A stretch of DNA of 64,000 nucleotides from assembly GCF_902806685.2 (NCBI RefSeq), contig NC_048549.1, forward strand, positions 10,743,594 to 10,807,593, in the 5' to 3' direction. The notes under the pieces are model-generated. The model worked only from the letters and a program-made list of their open reading frames with translations. It did no database searches and had not been told where the DNA came from. The position numbers and the translations under genes were made by a program. Shown here in pieces: positions 53,528 through 64,000 of the stretch; the stretch's first letter is position 1, and each line of letters starts with the position of its first letter. Source of the DNA: Maniola hyperantus (lineage: Eukaryota > Arthropoda > Insecta > Lepidoptera > Nymphalidae).

Positions 53528-53672
53528 TCCAGTGGCGTGCAGCTCATAGAAGCATAAATGCACTGCTTACCCTCATTATAATAAATCAATGCTTAATTTT
53601 CTGTATAACCTGCCGTAAAATAAGTTCATACCTAAATGCATACCCTGGCTTAAACTCCTGTGCACGCCACTG
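53528..53672. mobile_element. hAT-type MITE with perfect 8-bp target duplication, copy 2
   Basis: 145 bp from CAGTGGCGTGCAG to GTGCACGCCACTG, flanked on both sides by AACAAATC (53520-53527 and 53673-53680). Same family as 29887-30032, inverted. Confidence 0.9.
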
Positions 53673-54219
53673 AACAAATCACTGCAAAATCAACAAATAA
53701 ACAAACATAAAAAATATGTTAGAATCAAAAATGGCTTTACAATCAAGATAAAACAAAAAAAAAAAAGAGACCTCGAACCAATAGTAATACCGCGTGCGTG
53801 CAGGCTAGTTAACGCAGTATCACTACGAGCGAGAGCTTATTTTGCTCTAAACTTTTTCACTTTATTGGCAGCGCGGTTCGAGTAGATGTATCTACCCACT
53901 ATTCACGATACGTCTGGTTAGTTACTATTGTTTCTCACACTTTCGAGTTGATGATTTTTTTAAATTATTATTTCAAAACAAAAACATTTTTACTTTCTTA
54001 GTTTACTCAAAATTTCGATAGTACTACTGAGGGCAAATCGTTCTGCCGCGGGAAGACAACCACTATTTCAGTGGTATAATGGCTGAATGCGTCCGGAACG
54101 AAGCTGAAAGATCGGATTTTTACAGTACGTAAATCTCCTAAACATAGGAACATGGAACAGCATTCTGTAGAGCGTACTTTGAGTTTGCTTAGACTTAAGT
54201 TTCAGTTAAAAGGAGACAG

Positions 54220-54480
54220 ATTTATGTCAGTGATATAACGCTATCTCGTTTTAACAACGTCTTAGGTCTGAGCAACGTCAATATAGATCTCAACCTGTGG
54301 CCCTACCGCGGTTGTTTGACAGCTACAATGTCACGATCGCAATCATCTCTGATTGGTTAGTGCTCGCTCAATATTGGCTACAATGCATTGTTGCAACAAG
54401 AATCGCACAAATTCAGCCAATCAGAACAATTGAGATTGTAATAATGATTGATGCAGGTTTTAGACAATCGCCCTACACAT
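54220..54480 (+). repeat. Two adjoining interspersed repeats
   Basis: 54220-54300 (GGAGACAGATTTATGTCAGT, GATATAACGCTATCTCGTTT, CTTAGGTCTGAGCAACGTC) belongs with 41685. 54310-54480 (TTGACAGCTACAATGTCACG, GGCTACAATGCATTGTTGCA, GATTGATGCAGGTTTTAGAC) belongs with 13132. Confidence 0.65.
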
Positions 54481-54489
54481 GTAATCGAC

Positions 54490-56520
54490 AACACTTGCCC
54501 ATTGTTTTGTGTCTAGAATAGTGTATGGAGAGCATTTTGAGGAGAGCGGACGAACGAAACTTTATGGACAATCTCTTTGACACTAGGCAGGCAGACTTTG
54601 AGTTACGCGACCGCGACGCGCGACCGGAACACGCGACACTTGAGAGCTTAATTGGAAATCTAAATGGTTCTTGCTGACATTTTTTTCACTTACTTGTAGT
54701 AACATTGTGTAGAAGATTAGCTCCAAATCTGTAACAAACAAAAAATAATAAAATAACAAACCTACAAACAAGTTTTCTAAAACTTGATCTTTCAAACACA
54801 ATACAAGTAGGTACACTCTTTATCACCTCACTCTAATAGTCGGATGGGACGGCAATCCAACACGATCGGAGAGATCAGACGCAGAATCTACGGATTTACG
54901 TGCTAACTGAGGCACGAGAATGATTTTCAAGAGCATTTTCTTCAGTTCCTGTGAAAAAGGACCCCGGATGGGTTCGGGTCGGGATTAAACATGTTATGTT
55001 TCTTCAACCCTGTACTAGACCAATGAGGCAACTGTGAATATTAGTTATTCCGCGTGAGTATGAAAGTATGAAAATAATTTGATAGGAACCTACTTCAAAA
55101 CTTTAACACAGGCGATAATATATACCCTCATCAGCATAATTAAACAATTTATGACAGCGAGGCTTCAAGAGGAAGCAATTTACAACTAATCTCTATGCTA
55201 ATGCTACATGAACAATGACACTATGCATTAAAACTATTATTGACATCCATAAACCTTTACACTTGCACTATTACATACTACGTTTATAAACGAACATTTC
55301 GCCTTATGCATTTTAATATGTTAAACTAGCTGTTATTGCACGTTAAATAGTCGGGTTGTATAACGCGAACGGCTCTCTTATTAAAATATTTCATGTGACT
55401 AATTACAATATTTCACTTATTCCAACTTAGCAAGACTCGATCAAGGCCTTTAAGCATATTGTACTAAGGCTGAAATCTATAAAACGAGACAGATTTATGT
55501 GAGAGATATAGCTCTGTCTCGTTTTAACTCAATCGACAAGAAACTCAGCAATTCTTCTAGGCAACCGTGCTCCATCTTAAGGCTGCATCATCCAGATGGT
55601 CAGATTGCAGTGATGCGCTCTATAAGTTAAAAAAATACTCTTTTCAAAAGGCAAAATAACAATGTTGCAATATGTAACATTTTGAATGCTAATGCCCACT
55701 AGCAATTTAAGCTGCCATTGTTATATCAATGTCAATTTCAGCATATTTTAGTACACAAACTTTGCCGAAGTTTACGATTGTTACAGTGCAAGTGACGTGC
55801 AAACAGAGCTGGCTTCAGCAAGTTCCGTTGCTAGTGGACACTTTAAAACATTATCTCAGTTTTATCTCTGGAATATTAACATTTTGAAGAAAAAGTTAGC
55901 AAAAATTTAAATGGGCTAAATTATTCTATAAAGACAATCTACTAAGTAATTATAATAACATAATCAAAACACAATTTAGCACGCTAACTTTTAACTCCTA
56001 CTTGTTTCGAAGATATATTCACTTCGCTATAATATAAAACAGATAAGGATGGAGAAGCCGTAGGCAGAAGCTAGAAATAATAAATTGGTTATCTCTAAAT
56101 ATAGGAAGCAATTTTAATCCGCACTGACATAAAATTATTTATCGATTACGAAATACTAACTGCTATAGAGTCATAAACACAAAATGGTGAGACATGAAGG
56201 CTCGGCATGCATTGCGCATCTCGACATAAACTTAGGTATTAAAGAGACAGTATTTGTTAGGATCATAAAGTAGGTAGGTAATCTATAAACATAGTGTATG
56301 GCAGCTATATTTAACAGAGGCCTTGCCGTTTATAAGGTTAGGTAAGCATATATTTTATTGATTAGTTTTTAATGGGCAAAACATCGATATTTTGTTGATC
56401 GAAGGTAGTGAAGGGACAGGATCAGAACAAAACATAAACGAACATGTAGAAAGACTCATGTAAAGAAAGAATAATTTTCTGACCATAACCAGATTAGGGC
56501 TATATTGAAGTTTTAAAGAT
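54490..56520. other. Mostly unrecognised
   Basis: 55478-55532 has a small stem, AACGAGACAGATTTATGTG...GCTCTGTCTCGTTTT. 55569-55634 has a SINE tail remnant (TTAAGGCTGCATCATCC, CAGATTGCAGTGATGC). 54954-54972 matches the AAAAAGGACCCCGGATGGG word of 33600. No gene is supported. Confidence 0.45.
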
Positions 56521-56524
56521 GAGT

Positions 56525-56570
56525 GTCTTCAAGCGCAAGCCTATTGCAACATAGGCTTGCGCTTGACGAC
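56525..56570. repeat. 16-bp perfect hairpin
   Basis: Arms 56529-56544 and 56551-56566 (TCAAGCGCAAGCCTAT) surround the loop TGCAAC. One mismatch, then GTC/GAC (56525-56527 and 56568-56570), extends the stem. Confidence 0.85.
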
Positions 56571-56574
56571 AATC

Positions 56575-57835
56575 ATGTTTTAATAAACTTATGATGGTAG
56601 GTACTTAATTAGTATATAATCGTACTCATAAATATTGCAACTGAATTGGTTCATAATGATTATGTAGTCACTCAATTTATAGCACTCATCGTAAGTTATT
56701 GGACGAGAAACTGTAAAAACGCAGGATAGAGCGGGGGCTGTGGGTGGTTTTGAAACTAGAACGGAGTTATTGTAATTTTCGTAGTAGCAAGACGTAGAAT
56801 AAAATGGAGTTTATCACTAACGACGTCTATGATTCCATCAGACCTTATCCAAAACTACCAACGGTATTCTTAAAGATCGACGTCTAACCACTTGTTGCAC
56901 ATTCGAAGCTTATTATTATTCGTAGCTTCGAAATAATAAGCTCAGTATCGACAGCTATAAAGCATGAACGGCGATTGCAAAATAGAGCTATAAACCGGGT
57001 ATCACTTATGATAATACCGGGCCGGGACCGGTTGCGTTGCAATTTAATCAATCGTGAATGTATCGCCAATAAACTGTTATTGATGATGTGGCGTGCGATC
57101 TAATGTGATTTCTTATACCGGTATTGAGCATCCGATTTCAAACGGATAATTTTCTTAAAACCCATACTAATCCTTTACTAATGAACGCAGGTAGTGTAAC
57201 TTAAGACTAGGGAGCAACACAGAAAATTCTATGCTCAATTTACTTCAATATCATCATGTAGATTGGAGAAATTACCGGACTATTCTAAGTTCTTTCTACT
57301 CCTTAATTTTATTCCACTGTATTCTTTATGCTGTAGTGCTTTTACTTTTTGTTCTGAGGTTCAATGCCGTTTAAAAAGAGAAACATAACTATTGCGATTA
57401 CGGAAGAGATCTAAATTGTTGTAGCACATAAAATAAGAGAGCGCAATTATTTTATAATTGACTCATACGGACTAAAAGGGAATGCAGAATGAACCGAATA
57501 AATAGAATAGTTATTTACTTAATTAAAACCTTAATTGAAATCTAGACATTTTTTACATATACAAATCTATGTGGATAAGATAAAAGAAAATTTTTCTAAT
57601 ACCAATTCAAGGCAATCATTCGCAGCCGCAACCTGCATCCAGCCTCTCCGTAAGCAAACACCGTTACTTTATTGGCTTTGTACTAGAACAGTGTTTGCCA
57701 ACTTGTAGCTAGCGCCCATATAGGGCAACGAAAACAAAATGCCCGGTCGCCATCAGGATCCGCTAGAGCCCATGTAGCGCCCGGGTGCAAACTGAAAGCA
57801 ATGGGTACTAACCGTACCGTCCCACTATGGTGCGA
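56575..57835. other. No recognised feature
   Basis: Only a small stem near 56906-56942 (AGCTTATTATT...AATAATAAGCT) is noted. Confidence 0.45.
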
Positions 57836-57839
57836 ACGG

Positions 57840-58090
57840 GTCGATTTCATATCAATTTTGATACGACGGACGGACGCGTCCGTCTGTCTGTCAGCGGGCT
57901 GTAGGTATCTTATGAACCGTAATAGGCAGAAAATTGAAATTTTCAGTGTGTATTTCTATTACCGCTATAACAAAAAAATTAAAAAACCAAGATGGCAAAT
58001 TACAAAATGGCCGCCATACAAATTAAAAAAGTACCTACATAGTGTTTAAACTTGTACGATGGAGTCCGACTCACACTTGACCGGTTTTAC
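57840..58090 (+). repeat. Lepidopteran repeat (GTCTGTCTGTCAGCGGGCTG)
   Basis: GTCCGTCTGTCTGTCAGCGG, GCTGTAGGTATCTTATGAAC, CAGAAAATTGAAATTTTCAG, TATTTCTATTACCGCTATAA, and the end GAGTCCGACTCACACTTGAC, CGGTTTT. The end shares CTCGCACTTGGCCGG-type sequence with the GGGTTCCG repeat. Confidence 0.65.
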
Positions 58091-58094
58091 AAAC

Positions 58095-58765
58095 TTTTTT
58101 GCTACTTCCTGGTATACTTCCCAACTCAGCCCAACTCAGTCAAGTCAGCATGTTGATAGTGGCCAAACTTTTGAAACGTCAAGTCAGCGTGTTGATAGTG
58201 AACACAAGTTTGGGAATCACTGAATGGGCACTAGAATATTCGTATTTATTTATTTAATCCCGGCTACCGCGCACGGTCTCACGACTCAATCTAATAAATA
58301 GTGGCAGTATTGCAGAAGATATTCAGTAATAAGATACCCGGTGGCGAATATACGAGCGCGGTGGTGCCGGGAATTACAGTTTTATACTAACGCCGTGTAA
58401 CTGAATATCTGAATGCTAATGCCTGGGATGTTTATCTGCTGAGACCATTAGGAACACTGTAACGAGACTTGAGGAATCTTGCCATCTATTTATTTTTAAT
58501 CGCATACAGTTAGAACGATAAAGTTTCTAATAATGTTAGAGACACAGGGTAAGAGGATTCCTCCGGAATGGGTACTGACTGAAGTGTTAGTGTTTTGTCC
58601 TTTTTAACACACATTTCTGTTTTTAATGAATATTAAGTTTTACCACTTCAGCAAAGTGAGTGAGACACATAGTAGAGAATTATCTCAATGTAGGACACTT
58701 CGAATTGACGAAAGTATCCCCGTAAACCATTAGCACGGTCTTTACACATCTAGTTATAAAAGATA
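58095..58765. other. No recognised feature
   Basis: A duplicated AGTCAGCNTGTTGATAGTG word about 45 bp apart (58143-58200) is the only structure noted. Confidence 0.45.
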
Positions 58766-58766
58766 T

Positions 58767-58834
58767 TTTTTTGGAAAATCCACGGGAAAAGACAGTTCCC
58801 GTGGGACGCGGATGAAGTCACGGACAACAGCTAG
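58767..58834 (+). mobile_element. Helitron 3' end (HEL-A relative)
   Basis: TTGGAAAATCCACGGG, AGTTCCCGTGGGACGCGGAT, GAAGTCACGGACAACAGCTAG then T. 5'-truncated. Confidence 0.6.
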
Positions 58835-59170
58835 TATTGTATAAATGTTCTATTTTAGTATAGAAATATGTTACATTTATAATAGTGGCAGAATGTCTTA
58901 CAGAATCAATTTTTTTCTCGGAAACACCAAATCGTCTCAAATTACTCTCCCGTTGTCCTCAAGGCAATTGGAAGTTGTCTGTAGTATTGTTCTAAATAAC
59001 AGATATTATAGTCTCGTTTTCAAAATCGTCAGAACCATGCCCACGGGTGCGAACGGTATACCGTGCGTGAGCGAGCCCCTGGCGGTTTCAATATCGGTCA
59101 AGTTCAGTAGTTCCAGAGATTAACCCCTAAAAACATTTATAACAGTGTTTTTACCTACAATTCTATGAAA

Positions 59171-59399
59171 TCACTAGGTACCCATATTATAAATGCGAAA
59201 GTGTGTTTGTTTGTTGGTTTCTTGGTTTGTCCTTCGATCACGGCGCAACGGTGCAACGGATTGACGTGATTTTTTGCATGGGTATAGATAAAGACCTGGA
59301 GAGTGACATAAGCTACTTTTTATCCCGGAAAATCAAAGAGTCCCCACGGGATTTTTAAAAACCTAAATCCACGCGTACGAAATCGCGGGCATCAGCTAG
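59171..59399 (+). mobile_element. Near-complete Helitron (HEL-A, long variant)
   Basis: It begins after A at 59170 (TC at 59171) with CCCATATTATAAATGCGAAA, GTGTGTTTGTTTG. The middle has CAACGGATTGACGTGATTTT, TTGCATGGGTATAGATAAAG and ACCTGGAGAGTGACATAAGC. The end is CACGCGTACGAAATCGCGGG CATCAGCTAG then T. The terminal stem is slightly damaged. Confidence 0.75.
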
Positions 59400-59404
59400 T
59401 TTCT

Positions 59405-60190
59405 AAATATTTTTTAAACATACTTATCAAAAATAATTGCAGTACCGGCGGGGTTCGAACTTGCGTTTTCCTTGGTATCGATTTGGTACAAAATTCAACC
59501 TTTGATAGCATTCTCCCACGAAGATGTATTCACCCCAGTTATATCAGTGAGCGGGGCTGATAATATTGTCTTAAAGCTATTATTGGATCATAAACGCGTC
59601 GCGTTTCGCATTGTTTATGGTCCGAGCGGGACTCACGATGCAATTTCATAGGACATTTACCCAGAGCCAGACGATTTGTAGAGCTCTCGGCGATAACTAA
59701 GTGGCCGGGTGATATGTCGCGCGAACGATGTTATTCGAACTTTGAACCGTCAGAAATGGGGGTAGTCCTTACTTTATTTTAAAGCTTCAATCGCTCAACA
59801 GTAAAAGAAAGGATCTCCAAAATCTGCAATCCGAAGGCTTGTTGACTTGAACCTATCGATTGGGACGACAGTACGAAAAACCAACTATCAAGAAAGAAGA
59901 ACTTAATTTTAAGTTATCACGCCAAAATATGGCGGTTTGCAATCTAAATTTTTTTAACCACGAAATCACTAACAGTAAATAGTTTAAAACTAAAAGTAGA
60001 TGCATAGGATCGGCTAGGAGTAGTTTCTATAAATTTTTTTTTGCTTTTTATCAATAGAAAGCCTAAACATTCTACTGCCAATTTTGCACGTCAAGTAAGT
60101 TTATTTGCATTTACTCACAATTGGCAAAAATGAACATTAGGTCCAAACAGAATAGTAGGTTACAATGGTAAAATGGGGGCTTCCAACATC
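59405..60190. other. No recognised feature
   Basis: 59441-59475 resembles a minus-strand B box (CCGGCGGGGTTCGAACTTGC), perhaps a SINE head remnant. Confidence 0.4.
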
Positions 60191-60197
60191 AATGGGT

Positions 60198-60255
60198 AAA
60201 ATGTATAAGGCTCATCAGACATTTGAAATAATGTCTGATGAGCCTTATACATTTT
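60198..60255. repeat. 26-bp perfect hairpin
   Basis: Arms 60198-60223 and 60230-60255 (core ATGTATAAGGCTCATCAGAC) are exact reverse complements around the loop TGAAAT. GGT/ACC just outside can add pairs after a 2-nt bulge. Confidence 0.9.
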
Positions 60256-60666
60256 GTACCTGGTTTTTATTGAATAAATAAATCAATTAAGTATTCATTA
60301 ACTTTTGAAACCCGTCCACTGAAATTGCTAAGGAACATAACCCAACTAATAAGAAAATCTGTTAAAAAATGCAATTAAAACTTCCCAGTCTATATTTCAT
60401 TCGTGTTAACGACACGTTTCCTTCCTTAGCATCGTTATTACAGAAGTCAATGGAAGGATATCGAACCGATTTACATAATTCACATTTACATTGAAATCCT
60501 CAAAAGTAACTTTGTATGTAAATGTGCAACGTCATTAAAATGCACCTGTAATCTGTATTCATGATTCTGTTGTATAACATCAAAACTTCGCGCCAGGTTT
60601 AATGTTTCACTGCACCATGGACTAAGAGCCCGTGACGACCGGACCCTCGTTGTATTATAAAAGCTA

Positions 60667-60770
60667 CTAGCTGATGCTCGCGACTTCGTATGCGTAGAAA
60701 TAGGTTTTTAAAAATCCCGTGGGAACGCTTTGATTTACACTGCGCGTGGCCCGCCACGCACTTGGCCGGT
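60667..60770 (-). mobile_element. Helitron 3' end fused to a repeat terminus
   Basis: A|CTAGCTGATGCTCGCGACTT, CGTATGCG, AAATCCCGTGGGAACGCTTT (HEL-A, minus) runs directly into CCACGCACTTGGCCGGTTTT, the 3' end of another lepidopteran repeat. Confidence 0.6.
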
Positions 60771-60773
60771 TTT

Positions 60774-61008
60774 ATTATTTATTCAGATACAAGTTAGCCC
60801 TTGACTGCAATCTCACCTGGTGGTATATGATGATGCAGTCTAAGATGGAAGCGGGCTAACCTGGAAGCGGTACGGCAGTTTTTATTAAACCCATGCATGC
60901 CCCTTTGGTTTCTACACGGCATCGTACCGGAACGCTAAATCGCTTGGCGGCACGGCTTTGCCGGTAATGTGGTAACTAGCCACAGCCGATGCCTCCCACC
61001 AGATCATG
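60774..61008 (-). mobile_element. SINE-1, minus, head lost
   Basis: TTATTCAGATACAAGTTAGC, CCTTGACTGCAATCTCACCT, GGTGGTA, CATCGTACCGGAACGCTAAA, TCGCTTGGCGGCACGGCTTT, GCCGG and GATGCCTCCCACCAGATC read as the reverse complement of the family. Confidence 0.8.
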
Positions 61009-61014
61009 TAAGTA

Positions 61015-61700
61015 GTATGAATATTTAGTAGTTTATTTTTTATTAAATTTAGTAACATATTTCTACTTACATAATTAATTATTAGGCTATTATTTATTTT
61101 TATTGTTATTTATAATTTGCGTGCATTTTAAACTCTGGTCATGCTGTGCAACCATTTAGGATTACAATAAGGACGAAACTTTTAACTATGGTATTAGGTT
61201 ATAATTATTATTGTAATCTGTTTTGGATGCCAATAAATAAATATAAATATAAAAACTGGACAAAAATAAGGTAAGATAAAATAAGAAACGCAAACACAGT
61301 CCCACATCGAAGACATCGAAGCAATCCCACAATACAAACTCTACACCGTATTACCGTACAAATTCGCTTGAAGCGAGCGCACGCCGTACTATAATTACGC
61401 TCTATCAATGCGGTACTGGTTATTGAAAGGCTGAGGGGCGGGGGATATTAAGATGATGGCCGGCTTGTAATTTGATGGATTAAGGAACACACCCGCGGGC
61501 TTTTAACAACGTGTAATGGGGGTTTGAACATCTTGATTGCGGGGATTTGCGAAATGCGCTGTTTGGGTGAAAATGTCAACGGGACGATTCAAAGGTTCAA
61601 GAAATCCAGACATTGACATTAGATATCTAACTACGGCCGAAATTAATAGTCAATCTATCCGTAATCAATCGATTTACTCAGCAACATTGTTATTTGTCAA
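61015..61700. other. No recognised feature
   Basis: No supported ORF or repeat. Confidence 0.45.
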
Positions 61701-61708
61701 AAAGACCG

Positions 61709-61812
61709 AGTTTTAGGGTTCCGTACCTCAAAAGGAACTCTTATATTAGGATCACTTCGTTGTCTGTCTGTCAGTCTGTCCGTCTACCCGTCTACCCCTG
61801 TCTGTCGTGTCC
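61709..61812 (+). repeat. GGGTTCCGTACC repeat, 5' fragment
   Basis: TTTTAGGGTTCCGTACCTCA, AAAGGAACTC, GGATCACTTCGTTGTCTGTC and CTGTCTGTCGTGTCC. A shorter fragment with the same start is at 62408-62450. Confidence 0.7.
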
Positions 61813-62139
61813 CTGATTGACATCTCGAACTGTTGCGAACTATGTTATGCGACCACTTCAGTAGCTGTTACCAAAATAAGCAAAAGTCCAAAATCGTTGA
61901 ATACCTTAATTAACCAATTAATAATGATAAAGCCCTGCAGTAATGTCACTTTAGTGCAATGGTTAAACCAACTGACAGTCGGACATGATAGGCCTTGTAG
62001 AGGCGTGGCCGCTGCGCCCGCGACTCGGGAAACGGCACGTGAGAACGAGACCTCCGCACGGCTACACTGCAGTATTTACTAGCTCTACAATATCTACGAC
62101 TTCTTGGTAATTGGCTGAAAATTCATTCTTGCTGTATTA

Positions 62140-62358
62140 TCTACTTTGACCGTTAAAGAAAGTGATATTTTCATTGCTCCAAACTCGCACACATAACTCC
62201 GAAAAGTTAGAGATGCTATCAACGTGCAAATTGTGCAATAAATGTCAAGCGAGGCTCAAGGAGACGCTAGATTCAAGCGGCGCAAGATCGTAGCATGTGG
62301 AAGTCCCTACTAGAGAAGACCACACCGCTCACCATTGCGTCAGGGAGGTCGTCAATAT
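62140..62358. mobile_element. Mosaic of three element fragments
   Basis: 62140-62215 is SINE-2 body (TTTGACCGTTAAAGAAAGTG and ACTCCGAAAAGTTAGAG, minus). 62245-62322 is RTE 3' sequence (CGCTAGATTCAAGCGGCGCA, AGATCG, GTGGAAGTCCCTACTAGAG, plus). 62324-62358 is a SINE-1 head (CACCGCTCACCATTGCGTCA, GGGAGGTCGTC, minus). Confidence 0.6.
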
Positions 62359-62407
62359 GAAAGAGGGCCATGTAATGTTCACAGATTAAGCTATGCTGAT
62401 CTAATGC

Positions 62408-62450
62408 CTTTTTTAGGGTTCCGTACCTCAAAAGAAACCCTTATAGGATC
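62408..62450 (+). repeat. GGGTTCCGTACC repeat, short fragment
   Basis: TTTTAGGGTTCCGTACCTCA, AAAGAAACCCTTATAGGATC; only the first 45 bp or so of the family. Confidence 0.65.
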
Positions 62451-62454
62451 ATTA

Positions 62455-63165
62455 GGTTAGGAGAGAGGAATATTGAACTTATATTATCTAACGTGGTCCA
62501 GTTTAAACAAATCACATTATTTATACATGAGTTTCCATTTTTCACAATTTTTTTCCGGAGATGTTATTAGTTCACTTATCTTGCCTTTCGTTTCGGAAGA
62601 ACGCGATAGATACTTAGGTAGGTACCTACTTAAATTATTTAAACATCAAAGTTTTATGGATTTGATCTTTGGCGACTCCTAGAGGAACTAAAGATCACGT
62701 TGGAACCACGTCCCCAATCATAAGTTACGAAAGCAATTTACACAAAAGGTCATAAGCACAACAACAGTAAAATTAAATGGCCATTTATTAAGTCGTACAA
62801 ACATATATATATATATCCACTAGGTAAGTGGGTAAATTCTAGTGTACCAGGGGTTCATAAGCAACGGGAAAATCTAAGCAAGGCGCACATCGGCAGATAA
62901 ATCAGCAATGACGGTGTTGCGATTAAAATCCGTGTCGTTTGGAGACAGTCGAACAAGTTCCGACTCGTGAGAACACGGGAGGGAACGGCTAGCAACTAGC
63001 GAGCATTCCTTTACTAGTTTTCAACTCTGCGCCTTCACGATCAGAATTGTAAATTGGACGTGTTAAATCGGAACAGGACCCAAGGTGCAAAACCAAGGTT
63101 TAAAAACCAAACCGGCTCTCATGCTGCAAAATTTTAGTTTTTGCACTAACTACTTAGTAGGTAAT
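62455..63165. other. No recognised feature
   Basis: A short (AT)n run at about 62803-62816; a 69-codon ORF at 62473-62682 has no family resemblance. Confidence 0.4.
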
Positions 63166-63171
63166 AATAAT

Positions 63172-63430
63172 AAATGATGCACGCAACTTCATCTGCATGA
63201 ATTGTTTTCAGAAGAACACCCTTTTTCAAGAAACCCGTGGAAACTAATTTTTTGGGATAAAATTTAATGTAGCCTATATCACTTTCAAATTTTTACCTGT
63301 AAAAAAATGACGTCGATCAGATGCTTCGCGTGTTGCGGCGTGTTGCGTGATGAAAAGACAAACTAACACATTTCGCTTTTCAAAGTCAAAGTCAAAAGAT
63401 TTATTCAAAATAGGTAATAAATTACTCTTT
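63172..63430 (-). mobile_element. Decayed Helitron (HEL-A) abutting a LINE tail
   Basis: GATGCACGCAACTTCATCTG, CATG, AAACCCGTGGAAACTAATTT, GGGATAAAATTTAATGTAGC, ATGACGTCGATCAGATGCTT and ACACATTTCGCTTTTC follow the reverse order of HEL-A to about 63382. CAAAGTCAAAGTCAAAAGAT, TTATTCAAAATAGGTA (63384-63418) is then the reverse complement of a Jockey-like LINE tail. Confidence 0.6.
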
Positions 63431-63434
63431 TTGA

Positions 63435-64000
63435 TGGTCTGATGTTAGATTTTTACAATGATAAGTAGCGATATTTGCTTACAGTCTGGAAACTTTAAAA
63501 CCAACACCAATCCGGTTGCTGCTTTCATGATGATCTCCCCTAAAACCTAAGGCAAGGGATCTATAGGCTAAGTATAACACTAGAAAACAACAGCTAATTT
63601 CATGTTTATGGAAACGGTTATATAGCACGAATTCAGCTGATATACTACAACTTTTGTAAAAATTTTGAAAGCATCTGAAAATGTTTAAAGAAGCTACCTT
63701 TTCTTCTAACTTCACCCGAAGCCATGTTTTATATCTGCAGATGACGGGGTAAAACCATTAAGTAGCTAAAAATAACTCCTGTTTCATTTTATAGCCACTC
63801 CAAAGGATTGGTTTTACAATGACAATCTCACTGTTATCACTTTCGCTGCGCGAGCGCAATTGATTCCCGCCGGCAGCGCCCGATGCTTTCAGACACCACT
63901 ACAAATGTGCATAGGTAGATATATTGTAATGGATTGTAATACATAATGATTATGATCATCTCATCACCAGCCCACTAATCATGCTGACTAAATATTCCCC
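63435..64000. other. No recognised feature
   Basis: A 78-codon minus ORF (63479-63715) has no recognised family. No repeat assigned to the window end. Confidence 0.4.

Overview
The window looks like nuclear DNA of a moth or butterfly (ditrysian Lepidoptera). It is AT-rich and intergenic or intronic, with no host gene I can recognise. The assignment rests on many interspersed repeats I know as typical of lepidopteran genomes: short Helitron-like elements ending in CTAG|T, the GGGTTCCGTACCTCAAAAGG repeat, two tRNA-derived SINE families, RTE and Jockey-type LINE 3' ends, and frequent GTAGGTACCTA motifs. No database search was run, so family names are recognition, not measurement.

The only convincing intact protein gene is a minus-strand transposase at about 42.4-43.8 kb. 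It lies in a complete 2162-bp DNA transposon (42192-44353) with perfect 27-bp terminal inverted repeats and flanking TA. Its catalytic residues are D, D and E with 82 residues between the second D and the E. That spacing matches the Sailor (DD82E) branch of the IS630/Tc1/mariner group rather than classical mariner or Tc1. The long spacer contains a segment resembling a SAP DNA-binding motif.

Layout. 0-1 kb: a GC-rich, hairpin-rich core between inverted repeats. 1-12 kb: decayed Helitrons, LINE 3' ends, foldback MITEs and an RTE/Helitron junction. 12-18.7 kb: a degenerate tandem repeat, one SINE and a long stretch with nothing recognised. 18.7-30 kb: near-complete short Helitrons, a MITE with CRE-like sites, a dense SINE/Helitron/LINE cluster at 23.1-24.9 kb, a nested MITE in a Helitron, and a hAT MITE with its target duplication. 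30-34 kb: an unassigned 169-codon ORF and a near-perfect 36-bp hairpin. 34.5-37.0 kb: head-to-tail arrays of Helitron-like units, first long (about 0.6 kb), then short (about 178 bp). 37-42 kb: SINE fragments and an inverted-repeat element. 42-44.4 kb: the Sailor-like transposon. 44.4-64 kb: more Helitrons and MITEs (including a 388-bp TTAA-flanked long-inverted-repeat element and a second hAT MITE with a perfect 8-bp duplication), two small hairpins and mosaic repeats.

Apart from the Sailor-like element, almost everything identified is non-autonomous or 5'-truncated. The short elements would depend on proteins encoded elsewhere (a Helitron RepHel protein, hAT transposase, LINE reverse transcriptase). 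I see none of these proteins here, except 3'-terminal LINE coding remnants.
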